Origin: Hydnum rufescens UP504
Lineage: Eukaryota > Basidiomycota > Agaricomycetes > Cantharellales > Hydnaceae
Length of the DNA stretch: 64,000 nucleotides
Reading direction: 5' to 3'
Assembly: GCA_014904985.1 (NCBI GenBank)
Contig: MU129103.1
Span: 1-64,000, forward strand
The notes beneath the pieces are model-generated. The model saw only the letters and a program-made list of their open reading frames with translations, searched no databases and was not told the DNA's origin. Position 1 is the stretch's first letter. Each line of letters starts with the position of its first letter. Below are positions 12,656 to 24,718 of this stretch, in pieces. The translations under genes and the position numbers were made by a program.

Positions 12656-12660
12656 AAGTG

Positions 12661-14972
12661 TCAAATCACCAGCCATCCCAGGTCGATCCGCAGTGCTACA
12701 TACCGTGTAGGATCATACTTTCGATAAATCTCTTTCAACTTCTCGTACCCACTGTAAGTCGTCAACGCATCCTGAACATCTTCCGACTCATTGAGATAGA
12801 GAGGAAGGCCTGGAGACCGAGAGATCCTGGGAAAATCCAAACGGTCGTGAATATACAAACCTACGGCATGAAGTAGGAGGAGGCTGGCTGTAGTGGAAAC
12901 CCACTCGTGATATAGTCGATCGAGCCCAGCACGGAGCGATTTGCTTATCTTCGTGACCCCTAGGGGAAGGATCGATCCTATAACCAAACTGTATGGATGA
13001 CGTGGGAATTCATAGAGTGACGCGTAGATTACTAGGAGGAAAGCTCACTATCCAAATGCTCCTGTAGAAGAAGAGCAAAGAGTTACTGTGAGTCCATAGA
13101 CCGAAAAGTGGGAAACAAAAAGAAGAAAAAGAAAAAGTAAGCTGACCATTTGGCGGAGTGAAGGATGTACCACCATGGGCGCGACTGATATCGATTTGGC
13201 TCTGAAACACAGGTGTGATCACCCAAAAGGCAGTGGAAACTTCATCCTTGAAACTGGTGGAGAAGTTGAGCCAGTTGTTGTAGGATTTTTCGAATAAACC
13301 TTGACCCGGGTAAAGTGCAGAGCCACCGTACTTGTATGGTTATTAGAGATGTTATATGAGCGACTGCCGGTCGAAGCAAAGCCGAGAAAAAACACGTTTA
13401 ACATACCACATTCTGGAATGATAGTAAAGAGTGTCGATGAGCATGCCACAATTTACATATAAAAAAGCAGAGAAATCCATACCACGTTCGTCGCCCGGGG
13501 TCCTACCTGTGCTGACTGTGAAGAAGTCAACACTTTCGTCACCTCGTTGTAGCTCAAAGGTCCAAGATTCGTTGCAACAGCAGGGATGGCCAAGAAATCG
13601 GCGAACACCTGTTTGAATTGTGCCTCCGTGCCATTATAGAAGAGCGTGGCAAACGAGGTTCTCGTGAAAGTACCCGAGATATTCGAATAAGCTACTGTAG
13701 CGACGATTACTGGACACAAAGCAGTGATGAGGTAGTGTCCATGCAGCGTTGAAACCCTTTCGAAGTCTCTCTTACCGGCGTTAGGATCCTTGTTCGAATA
13801 AACGAGCTGAATGTGTAAAGTATCAGGGGACAAATACTCTATCCAGAGCGTTCAAGTCGACTTACAGCGTCGATAGCTTTCACGATCGCTGCCGACGTTG
13901 GGCCTACATACTAAGGGAAGTAGCATTAAATTGGGTTGCGATCTCCCAGCACTATAATCGGATTCATGGGGGAGAAGGCGGCACGCACATCAATGGAACC
14001 GCCCCAGTATGTCTTATCTGCAGCCGTCCCAACATGGATCGCATCCACTTCATATCTCGTCACAATTCCAAAGCGACTACCCCCGCCTTTCAATGCTGTG
14101 AAGAGATCCGAGTACTCGTTCGTGTGGGTGGCAGTGACGAGCCGGCCATTTGTCAGAACCACGTCGAGAGAGCGGAATCTATCGCATGCCCAGCCTTGAG
14201 ATGGGGATAGGAAACTTAGGCCACCACCGAGAGCAAGACCGGAAAAACCAACAGCCCTGGAATGCCCAAGCTAGATGTTATTTTTCGAGGCAAGCAAAAG
14301 GGGGAATATAAAAAGAAATGAACAAACTCCACCCGTCCTCCAACGGGTGCTACACCCTGAGATTGGAGCCCGTCATAGACCTCTTCAAGCAGGACACCGG
14401 GCTCAATGAATATGGAATCGCGGACCGGGTCGTACGAGAATGCCTTCATCTGAGAAAAGTCGATCAAAACACCATTGTCGATACTAAAAGGGGCTCCAGA
14501 CAGATGAGAAAGGGAAGAGATAATTAGGGGTCAAGGACTAGAACGCGACTCACGTATTCCAGCCGGGCATCGCACTGTGACCGCCACCTCGTACAGCATA
14601 GTGTTCGTCGGAATGAAAAATAGTGCGCATTGCAGAGACTACATCGGAGGAATTGCGAGGGAAAACGATACATGTTGGTCCTGAAAGGAAGAAAGGGAAA
14701 TAAACTCGTCATGGACAATTGCCAAGGATCTAAGAGAAGAGGAAATTGGACTAACTATCGAGCTGATTATAAATATCCCACGCGCCCGTGGCGGAAGCCT
14801 CATACTGTGCACCTCCCGCACTTTGGACTTTGTCAGGACCAAGCACAGTGTTCAAAGTGTGACAAGCAGTTTTGGCAGGTGTAGTACGGTTGTGCCCGGC
14901 AGAGACGCCAAGGCATACCAACAGGTAGCCTGCAGCGACACCAATGAAGCGAGTCCTAGAGGGAAAAGGCAT
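12661..14972 (-). CDS. Secreted FAD-dependent oxidase (PCMH/BBE type), copy D
   Basis: Same architecture as copy C. The start MPFPSRTRFIGV leads a signal peptide ending GVSAG. Exon 1 ends NQLD before a GTTAGT donor. The PCMH region contains GGGH, and the next exon carries the VLLEEVYDGLQSQ variant shared with copy B. The exon with LALGGG and TYWGGSID is intact. The segment around 13940-13990 diverges from the other copies but falls in the intron after the GTGCGT donor. The C-terminus keeps YLNESEDVQ and KYDPTRY and extends to RIDLGWLVI and a stop, five residues longer than copy C. I see no certain disabling lesion. The C-terminal exon boundaries are not resolved. Confidence 0.75.
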
Positions 14973-15000
14973 CGTGAGGGAATTTATCAAAGCATGACTC

Positions 15001-15008
15001 TATATAAG
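15001..15008 (-). promoter_or_regulatory. TATA-like box upstream of copy D
   Basis: TATATAAG lies 29 bp upstream of the start codon. The equivalent is TATATGAG in copy B and TATATAAG in copy F, so this is the likely core promoter element of the gene family. Confidence 0.45.
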
Positions 15009-15479
15009 CGTACGTATGAGGGGAGGCTTCAAAGGTGGATTCCAGAGGAATTGAATTCCCTATCCACCCAGTATTCGGCCCTTGAGGATGACCTCCTCTG
15101 GATTGGTGGCGATTATGCTGAGCAACCCCATGACGCGCGTGGTTCAGGCCTGTGCAAGGGAACTCTGACGGCCCGTCATATCTATACCCGAATACGCCAC
15201 ATCCGCATTGTGGAATGCGGCCATGCCAGAAAGGTGTTGCATTACTCTATCCGCGTCATTGTAAGCTACAGTATACACCTGATAAAATATATATCGAAAC
15301 ACATAAAATCTGGGTAGCTCTGACCAGGACGTATGGTGTGGAAGCAGCTCCACCTTCCGGAGTCCTCAATGTCTGCCGTCATCCTGGGCCTATGGCTGGC
15401 CTCGATGCACGCCCTTGTCCTTCACTGTAAATATACTTGGTCTTCTCGTTAGTCTGTCCGGCCGTTGTTGGCCATTATG

Positions 15480-15800
15480 ACGCAATCGGAACTTCCCGCA
15501 ATGAACCCGGGACGCCCACCAACAACCGGCCCCACCATGTAAAAAAAATCAAATGCTCAGCTGTGGGGCACACAACCTTATAATTGAACAGGATTAGCGC
15601 CCACGACATTGCGGCAAATTACAGTAATACTTGTGGTACGTTCTGGAATCGGCCTTCCATGGCCCTGCTGACCTGGTCTGTACCCAAAACTGCCTCACCA
15701 CCCAGTTGCGAGCCAAAGTCGTGCTCAGGGATGTACTTGCCCTCAACCCTCTCGACCAATAGTTCATAATTTAGGCCTGTCATAGGGCACGACTAAATGA
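15480..15800. repeat. Spacer module 3, copy 1
   Basis: The stretch from 'ggattagcgccca' to 'ggcctgtcatag' recurs in pieces at 27320-28000, where the two halves are separated by extra sequence. It includes 'gcggcaaattacagtaata' in both. No gene is recognised. Its end resembles the first bases of the window. Confidence 0.6.
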
Positions 15801-15834
15801 AGGCGTGATGTCAAACCTAGATTACTGAGCATAT

Positions 15835-18290
15835 TCACTTCAATCCACTAATTCGGCCTCTGGGTTTATGGTTGCCTCAATGTCGGCAGAAGTTTTCTGT
15901 CTGTCAGCAAGCCGCAAATTTTGTGTGTGTACAGGCAGTCCGAATTTTGTGCGCCCAGATAAGCTAAATGTGGCGCAAACTGGGGATTACCCCAGCTTGG
16001 TTAGTCAGGGATTGGGATTTTTAGCGATCTGTGCTGGAATTCACGTTCAATATGGTGGAAGTGCCAGCGTCTGAGATTACGTGACTCAAATAACTTCCAA
16101 GGGGCGAGAGCAATGGATGGAGAAAGGGAGCAAGCAGGTAGCTGCAGCCCCCTTAAAATCAGTTGTTTAGATCGAGAAATACTGTTTAAGGGTTGTTTTA
16201 TAGTACAGGGGAACAATTTGTAATTGGGATCGAGTAGCGAAACGGATACGCCCCTTAAATGTTAATTGAAGCATCGAGATTATGAAGGTCACGAAAACGA
16301 GTATGCAAGGGTGGGATGGGGAAGGCTGAATTTGTGATGAAACTCAATATGAGGATTGAGAAGGAGTATTGAGGGGACTTCACAGGAGTGAACAGTCAAT
16401 CAGAGACAATTATTCTCAATCTTCTAAGATGTGAGAGTACAAGAGGTAGCTTGTTATATACTAAAAGTCAAGGAGTTATTGAAGAGGTAATTATTTAAGA
16501 ATGGGGAGATGAATAAAGGAAGGTTGAAGAGGTAAGTGGAAGGTGAAGATTAATAAGAGGGGGATTAGAAAATGGTAAGCAATGGCAGCAATGAGGTAGG
16601 TCACATGATCAGTGTGATATGGGAGTGAGTCACTTGTAACATGGATGTCCATTATGACCGCCAGAATTAATGGGGATGGCATTCATAATGCTCCATTAAT
16701 GGGGGGGTAGAACAATATTTACCATTTCTTGCAGTTTAAAGCTCTAGAATGAAAGCACATTTAGAGCCAAGGTTACAGGAGTGACGTGTAAAAGAGAGGC
16801 ACTATTGATGATGGTGACCATCTCAGTGAAATAGATGGTGCTGAAATTAGGTTCCTTGGGCTGTGAGCGCTGTAACCATGTCCGGGGCCTTGCGTAAAAT
16901 GCCCGCTTCCCGCATTCCGGAGTCCGGCCATCCCTAGGGCATCATCTTCCGCTTTGGGATTCCTAGTTGGGCAATCTCCCCTGCTCTGCTTGGCACGTTC
17001 TGCTCGCAGTAAGGCGGCGGTAGGGCTTGCGGTCTCGGCAACACTATAATCACCCTGACTCTGGTAGGTCCCGGATAAACAGGATGGTGCTCGGTGGGTA
17101 AGCATTTGGTCTAGTCTCTGAAATGATCGATCTATAATGTTTACCTCTTGGCTGCAGTAACAACGTCCTCGCCGGGAACTTCGATCCTCCAGGCGCTCGA
17201 AAGAAAGATGGACCACGAGTTCTCCACGGTAAACCGGATTAAACACAGAGTACTAAAGCAGCGTGAAGAGAATGTCACGGATTCTGGCAGTTGCTTCCTG
17301 AATACGTTTCTGGAAAATATCCCTGAGTTACCTCCGAGCAGAGCCTCCAAAATCCTATTCTCATCTTATTCTCGCCCGAGGATCACCTCAACTCATTCCT
17401 TTCAGTATATTTGATGCCTGTTTCTCTATCGTCTGGCCGCACAACGTACTGTGTCATCTGGCGCACCCAGGACAGCGGAGTATCACATACAGGAATGACA
17501 GGCCTAATGAAACGCTTGTACAAGACCCATATCGAGGACTGGAAGACAGTAAAATGGCTGGGCTCGAGCAGGCCAAAGCCTCACCGGAGATCTCCCGCCA
17601 TGCTGTGGAGGGACCTGGTGCTTCGTGATAAGAGGTCGAGTCTGTGCGTGAATTCCTTGCTCTTCACAGCACGCAAACTGATTGACGATCGTGGCATAAT
17701 GCTGAAAGACTGGGCGAGCTCTTGATCTGGTCAAAGAATTCTCAGCCAAGTGTCCCCCCCCCGGGCGTTAGACATCCCGGATCTTTCTCAAGCTCTGTCT
17801 GCAACTGCTTCGCTCGAAAATACCGAACCACTTGATAGGATCCAGGCGATCGGTATACCTTACTACCAGCATGCATGTCACGGATAAAGTTCATCCCGAA
17901 TTTTCGTGATGTCGAATATTGTCCTATCATCCACAATTGAATGAAAGATAGATATCGCGATTTTACTTCAACAATCCGGAGAATCGCCTGGCTACTGGAC
18001 TGTTGCCGCCCTCATTGAATAGTGTTTGACAGAGCCCCTTGAGCTGATCCACAATAGCTTCAAATCGTCTCAGGCTTTCATCCGAGGATGGACAGGGAGT
18101 CGTAACTTAGAAGGTAACCTTAATTCCTGTGATTTGAGGCCCTGGCCAGTCTGTAAAATATCTTTTTTTGCCCTGAGGTGATTCTAATCTCCCCCCAAAA
18201 GGCATTGATTGAGGGGGAGGAGCACTCAGTGACCTTGGATGGAATTCAGGTCAACCTCGTTAGGTAGGATTTCCACCACCTACCTGACAA
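15835..18290. repeat. Spacer module 2, copy 2 (indel-rich)
   Basis: Second copy of 10040-12480. It differs mainly by many isolated one-base gains and losses, for example in 'gggatttttagcgatctg' versus 'gggattttagcaatctg' and in the C-run near 17755. Such a pattern is more typical of unpolished consensus than of normal divergence. No intact gene is visible. Confidence 0.75.
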
Positions 18291-18470
18291 GGGCATCCAG
18301 TGCGTTCCATCTCAATTCAGACGGATTCAAGAAGCAGAATTTCACAAAAGAATCAACCCTCCAACCGTTCCATGCTTGTGTATTTTGGAGCACTTGAAAT
18401 ACACATCTGGCTCTATTTACAAGCCATTTGGACCCACCATCCGCCGCACATTAAATCTACCGCAGTGTCA
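18275..18470. repeat. 3' flank module of oxidase copy E
   Basis: Member of the block described at 1921-2110, with about 12 bases missing in the 'tcggagggggcttcaagaag' part (18318-18335). Confidence 0.65.
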
Positions 18471-20767
18471 AATCACCAGCCATCCCAAATGGATCCGCAG
18501 TGCTACATACCGTGTAGGATCATACTTTCGAGAAATCTCTTTCAACTTCTCGTACCCACTGTAAGTCGTCAACGCATCCTGAACATCTTCCGACTCGTTG
18601 AGATAGAGAGGAAGGCCTGGAGACCGAGGGATCCTGGAAAAATACAACGGTCGTGAATATACGAACCTACGGCATGAAGTGGAAGGAGGCTGGCTGTAGT
18701 GGAAACCCACTCGTGATATAGTCGATCGAGCCCAGCACGAGCGATTTGCTTATCTTCGTGACCCCTAGGGAAGGATCGATCCTATAACCAAACTGTATGG
18801 ATGACGTGGAATTCATAGTGACGCGTAGATTACTAGGAGGAAAGCTCACTATCCAAATGCTCCTGTAGAAGAAGAGCAAAGAGTTACTGTGAGTCCAGAG
18901 ACCGAAAAGTGGGGAACAAAGAGAAGAAAAAGAAAAAAGTAAGCTGACCATTTGTGGAGTGAAGGATGTACCACCATGGCGCGACTGATATCGATTTGGC
19001 TCTGAAACACAGGTGTGATCACCAAAGCGGCAGTGGAAACTTCATTCTTGAAACTGATGGAGAAGTTGAGCCAGTTGTTGAAGGATTTTCGAATAAACCT
19101 TGACCCGGGTAAAGCGTAGAGGCCCATACTTGTAAGGGTTATTAGAGATATTATATAAGCGAGTGCCGGTCGAAGCAGAGCCAAGAAAAAAATATGTTCG
19201 ACGTACCACATTCTGGAATGACAGTAAAGGGCGTCGATGAGCGCGCGAAAACGTATGTATAAAAGCAGAAAAATCCATACCACGTTCGTCGCCCGAGGTC
19301 CTATCCCTGGGGCCTGTGACTGTGAAGGCACTTTGGTCACCTCGTTGTAGCTCAAAGGTCCAAGATTCGTTGCAGCAGCAGGGATGGCCAAGAAATTGGC
19401 GAACACCTGTTTGAATTGTGCCTCCGTGCCGTTGTAGAAGAGCGCCACAGCCGCGGCTGTCGTGAAGGTGCCCGAGACATTCAAATAAGCTACTGTAGTG
19501 CGGATCACTGGACACAAAATGGTGATGAGGTAGTGTTCATGTAACGTTGAAACCTTTCTAAGCCTCTCTTACCAGTGTTAGGATCCTTGTTCGAATAAAC
19601 GAGCTGAATGTGTGGAGTATCAGGGACACATATTCTAGCCAGCGCGTTCAAGTCGACGTACGGCATCGATAGCTTTCACGACTGCTGCCGCCGTTGGGCC
19701 TACATACTAAGAGAAGTGGCGTTAAATTGGGTTGCCATCTCCCAGCGCTATAACTGGATCATCCGGGACAGGGCGGTACGCACATTAATGGTACCGCCCC
19801 AGTATGTCTTATCCGCAGCCGTCCCAACATGGATCGCATCCACTTCATATCTCGTCACAATTCCAAAGCGACTACCCCCGCCTTTCAATGCTGTGAAGAG
19901 ATCCGAGTACTCATTCGTGCGGGTGGCAGTGATGAGCCGACCATTTGTCAGAACCACGTCGAGAGAGCGGAATCTATCGCAGGCCCAGCCTTGAGAAGGG
20001 GATAGGAAACTCAGACCACCACCGAGAGCAAGGCCAGAGAAACCCACAGCCCTGGAATACGCAAGCTGGATGTTATTTTTCGAGGCAAGCAAAAGGCAGA
20101 ATATAAAAAAGAATGAACGAACCCCACCCGTCCTCCAACGGGTGCTACACCCTGAGATTGGAGCCCGTCGTAGACCTCTCCGTTCAGGACACCAGGCTCA
20201 ATGAATATGGAATCGCGGACCGGGTCGTACGAGAATGCCTTCATCTGAGAAAAGTCGATCAAAACACCATTGTTGATCCTGAAACGGGCTCCCGACAGAT
20301 GAAAAAGGAAAGAGATAATTTGGGATCGAGGACTAGAACGCGACTCACGTATTCCAGCCGGGCATCGCACTGTGACCACCACCTCGTACGGCATAATGCG
20401 CGTCGGAATGAATGAAACAGTGCGCATTGCAGAGACTACATCGGAGGAATTGCGAGGGAAAACGATACATGTTGGTTCTGAAAAGAAGAAAGGGAAACAA
20501 ACCCGTCATATAAGTGCCAAGGATCTAAAGGAAGGGGAAATTGGACTGACTATCGAACTGGTTATAAAGATCCCATGCGCCCGTGGCGGAAGCTTCATAC
20601 TGTGCACCTCCAGCACTTTGGACTTTGTCGGTACCAAGCAGAGTGCTCAAAGTACGGCAAGCAGTTTTGGCAGGTGTAGTATGGTTGTGCCCGGCAGACA
20701 CGCCGGGGCATACCAACAGGTAACCAAGAACGAGACCAATGGAGCGAGTCTTAGAGGGAAAAGGCAT
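18468..20767 (-). pseudogene. FAD-dependent oxidase (PCMH/BBE type), copy E, indels in 3' half
   Basis: The 5' half is well preserved: MPFPSKTRSIGLVLGYLL leader, GVSAG, the GGGH exon, VGFSGLALGGG and TYWGGTIN. The 3' half (18470-19150) shows repeated single-base deletions relative to copies A, D and F, for example in the runs before CGGTCG (near 18645), in GTGGAATTC (near 18808), in CCATGGCGCG (near 18976) and in GGATTTTCG (near 19085). These break the frame of the last exons. Upstream of the ATG the sequence departs from the other copies and lacks their TATA-like element. The deletions adjoin an indel-rich spacer, so they may be assembly error. If they are, this is a complete gene. Confidence 0.65.
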
Positions 20768-20879
20768 TGTGGGGACATCCATCAACACACCAGTTCATAT
20801 ACTATACCTCCGATGGGCTCATGTAAAACTACGTACAGATTAGTTCCAGCCCCTTTCTAATTCCCACCGGCGAGTTGGA

Positions 20880-22440
20880 ATTCGAGAACGTAAATATTCA
20901 GGGTATCTGCTTACAGTAAGGCTGTCAACCCATTGGTCTTCTCCGGACGTTTGTTTTTTTCGCTTCTTCCCACATACTGTGAAATGTATATCACTTGTCA
21001 CCCCCTGTCTCTTCTATTCTTCCATTTCCACCTCTGTTCCCCCAGCCCCAGGACTCTGCTTCTAGATCATTATACCACCCACAACGCGCCCCACTACTGT
21101 CTGTTCCTGTTCATATCAGGCACATCAGCCATACGTGCATCAACTTCTTCGTCTCCATACCAGCCTTACACGCCCCCATTGCCAAGTAATTTGTCCTGTC
21201 TATTCCAGGCCTCTGCTTCTTCCCATACTATTTCCCTGACAATCCTGTTCCCCGCGTTCCCCGCCGATATAAATGATGCACCTTCTGGTTCGAATGTGCA
21301 ATTTACTTTGTTTAGAATCTAGCTACTGTAATGGAGTTCACATCCTCATCATATCAAGTACTGTATCCAATTCTTCAGCCACAGTGGCGATTAATCCAAT
21401 TGCGTACTACAGTATTTGACCGGTCACTGAATCACACTTCCCCGAACCTCGCCGGTGACACCACAACATCATTTTTCAATTGTTTTTTATTACTATCTTG
21501 TAGGAGGACATCCTATCTACCCATGTACCCACTTTCAAAGTGATCCAACTGATTTTGTGAGGGATGTTCTGTTGCACCATTTTGATACTTGTTTTATCGC
21601 TCTACCACTCACTGAAGCACTTTATATAGCAATGGTATGGGGTTATTTTTCTATGCTGTCCATCGGAATGCAATTAAAACACGATTTCCTGTATATTCCG
21701 ACGGTTTCCCAGATGTTGCAAGCCCTGTAGCCTGTGTGCGAAGCGCTGAAATTCCCGCTGGTTCTTGAATTTGCTTCCGCACCCTCCTGGTGACGCACAG
21801 AGCAGGTACCTAGATTGGCCATGGAGTTAGATATCTTGAGATACTTAGTCATTTGTATTTCTGGTGCAAGATTGAAGAAAAACCATAGCTGGGTCTTCAT
21901 GTGATGTTGGAGCAGCTGGCAGAGATTTTGTGCATTTTAAGAAAACATGCATTTCCCTGCACTACAACACAGTAGCTGAACGGATTGACACCAATTTTGG
22001 TACAGTTGTAGTTCTCATCAATGTAAACAAATAGGACCTAGAACCAAGCTGCTATGGCTTGAAATGGTGGAGATAATTGAGGTGATTCAGTGACCGGTCA
22101 AATACTGTACGTATCGAATTACGGAACCCACCTCGAGATGGCCTCTTTTCTCGCCAAAAAAAGTCGCCGCGCAATGGCTGCCATTGGTAATGTGAGACGT
22201 GTCCCCGCACCATTTTTCAACTTCCAAAAGCGGTAGTGAGTTTATGGGTGGCATACTTATGCCATTTTCGGAGTTCACAGTGTGTGCCTTATTATTGTTC
22301 GAGACTGGGGAATGATCGCTGTAATGTTAATATTAACATTATCTGGATCATTTTAGATCTGTTCATGTCATCCAGTATGTGTTTATCCATTCATGTATCT
22401 CGATTTTTCTTGAGGGGGAAGTCTCGCCGAGGTGTTGTTC
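20880..22440. other. Unique spacer between copies E and F, no gene recognised
   Basis: This stretch is not repeated elsewhere in the window. It is pyrimidine-rich on the plus strand at 20940-21250. Open frames such as 20933-21322 plus have low-complexity, leucine- and serine-rich translations without recognisable motifs. I call no gene. Confidence 0.35.
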
Positions 22441-24400
22441 CTGGTCTTAGGCCACAGAATTGCGTTTTCAGGATCGCTAGCCTTACACGTGGCCTATTGG
22501 TAGATCAGGACCCTAAGATTCGGTTAAGGATTGCGGACTGTTAAGAAAATGGCACTATCACGTGATGAATGCCGGCAAATTCCGGTCTACTCACCGCTTT
22601 TTGCTGCCCTGGCACCCCGACGCGAAAATTCATATACGATGCGGTATATACTTCGAGCTCAACCCTACGTGCTTCACATCACCCCACAGGCATATTGTCA
22701 TTGACAGGTATACGACTGGCGCGGCCTTTTGATGCCGTGGTACTCCATCACATCGCGGATCGAACGCTTTTCCCACAGATCTTCCGGCGTTGGGTACCTT
22801 CACTTGGTGGGTGTCTTGGACTGGTGTAATATCCCGGGAATGGGGTCTGAATGTGACTTTGATTTCCTCCGTTTCCGATGTGCTGTGGCTTGCCTGCTTT
22901 TGGTCTCTGGGGCGTTGGTGCGCGCGCCGCGGTCGCCTACTTGATGTCCGATGTTCTGCTATTCAGAACCGACGTCCTGAACAAGCTCCCTATCGTGAGT
23001 TTCCAATCGTGATACTCCTTGGCTCCTTGGGTTCGTTGTACTGGGACTTTCGCACGGCCTCCCTTTCCTCCCTTGGCTTGCCGGCGGGAGAGTCGAGGGG
23101 CCCAGAGGCCCCCCCCCCAAAAAAAAGAGCAAAGACCCTGCGTGCTGTACTACATATAAATTCGAAAATCCCGCTATAGCTAACTGTCAAAAGGAGCGGC
23201 GAGTGGCGGTTTTTTTTTCGGAGGGATTTGTCAACGCCCATTGTTACTTATTGTATGCGAGGTGATGGCGTGAGGAATGTTCCAGCCCCCTACCCTACAT
23301 GACTCTTCTTTTTTTCCCTACTTTTGGGGTGCCACCGATCCAGTACAATGGGGATGATGGCGACTCCGGAAAAAATTTTTTTTCAATACGCCAAGGCTTT
23401 TCTCCCGGGGGCAAGTCCCCGACTCTAATGCCTGTGCATGGAGTGATGCTTAGTTACTCGGATTAGTGATTTATGTACACGGAGTGTATTGAGGCGGCAT
23501 GGTGCCTGCGTGTAAGTGGGTTCCCCGCTTTATTGACACCCTCTCGATTAGCTCACACCTGTATTAGTCTGGATACGGGTCACGCTTGTGCGTTCTGGTG
23601 CTATCGCCGGCGGACACTGATCCAAACCCCGAACTATGTGCAGATCACTGGCACCCGAGACTTCACGCTCCTCAACATCCCGGAGAATGATGCAGCGGGC
23701 AAACTCGATCCTTGCGTGCGTCATGTTGGTCTACACTCCATATCTCTCCTTTTATAAGAATGTTCTAGGGTGCGGATGGAAACGGCAATCCCATGCGCAG
23801 GTTTCCCTCTCATTCTCATGTGACGTAGATTGACCTGTTGTATAGGGGTTCTTGTATTTGGTACGTCGTACGGCGGCATGCTGCGCCAGTATCACGAATG
23901 GACAAATTTCACGGGCGTTGCATATTTCTCCAACATCATTCGAGCGCATGCACCAGAACAGCTCAAAGTTCGACCAAATCACCCTCGATCGTTCATGACG
24001 GCCACTCCGTCAGCTGTCCCCGAGCTCGATGAGGAAGTCGATCATATTGATTCCTGCTCTTCGATAGATTCAGTGGCCGAGGAGGCCCTGCGAACGGCCA
24101 CCACGTCTACCGTGAAGACTTCGGCACTTCTTCATGCGAAAAGTGTTCCAAATCGGATGGGTTCCCTAACTCCATCGCGGGCATCCTCGACAGCCTCCCC
24201 ACGATCACCGTCCTTCCCGCATTCCCCAACATGTGATCTATATCGCTTCAATCCCTCTGAAATCTGTATTGTCTTGTCGACGACCGGCCCACATCCAACT
24301 AATCCTCAAGGAAGTCGACACTCCCACCGGTAAAGCTGCCTCGCCCTGGTGCATCGCTGGACGAGAATTTTCCATTACCACCGTGGTGACCGTAAGAAGA
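22440..24400. other. Unique region with unrecognised coding-like fragments
   Basis: Several plus-strand frames have coding-like composition (22790-23179, 23473-23757 and 23830-24333). The last contains a stretch rich in Ser, Thr and Pro after EELDEE-like acidic residues (VPELDEEVDHID). Candidate introns are visible, but I could not join the frames into a protein that I recognise. Poly-C and poly-A runs at 23110-23130 and a poly-T run near 23210 add uncertainty. It may be a decayed multi-exon membrane-protein gene. No function is assigned. Confidence 0.3.
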
Positions 24401-24509
24401 ATTGGGAATCAATTGGGGAAGGGGTTCTCATTTTCCCCCAAAGGCATTGATTGGGGGGGCACTCAGGGACCTTAGATGGAATTCGGGTCGACCTTGTTAC
24501 GTAGGTTTC

Positions 24510-24710
24510 CACCACCTACCTAACAAGGGCATCCATGTGTACCTATCTCGATTCGGAGGGGGCTTCACGAAGCAGAATTTCACAAAAGAATCAACCCTCC
24601 AACCGTTCCATCCTTGAGTATTTTGGAGCACTTGAAATACACATCTGGCTCTATTTACAAGCCATTTGGACCCACCATCCGCCGCACATTAAATCTACCG
24701 CAAGTGTCAG
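24510..24710. repeat. 3' flank module of oxidase copy F
   Basis: Member of the block described at 1921-2110. It is nearly identical to that of copy A, including the 'ggtttccaccacctaccta' start. Confidence 0.7.
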
Positions 24711-24718
24711 ATCATCAG

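Noticed and set aside
22569..23179. Basidiomycete membrane receptor-like gene
   Set aside because: Hydrophobic frames are present, but no conserved motif could be matched and homopolymer runs interrupt them.
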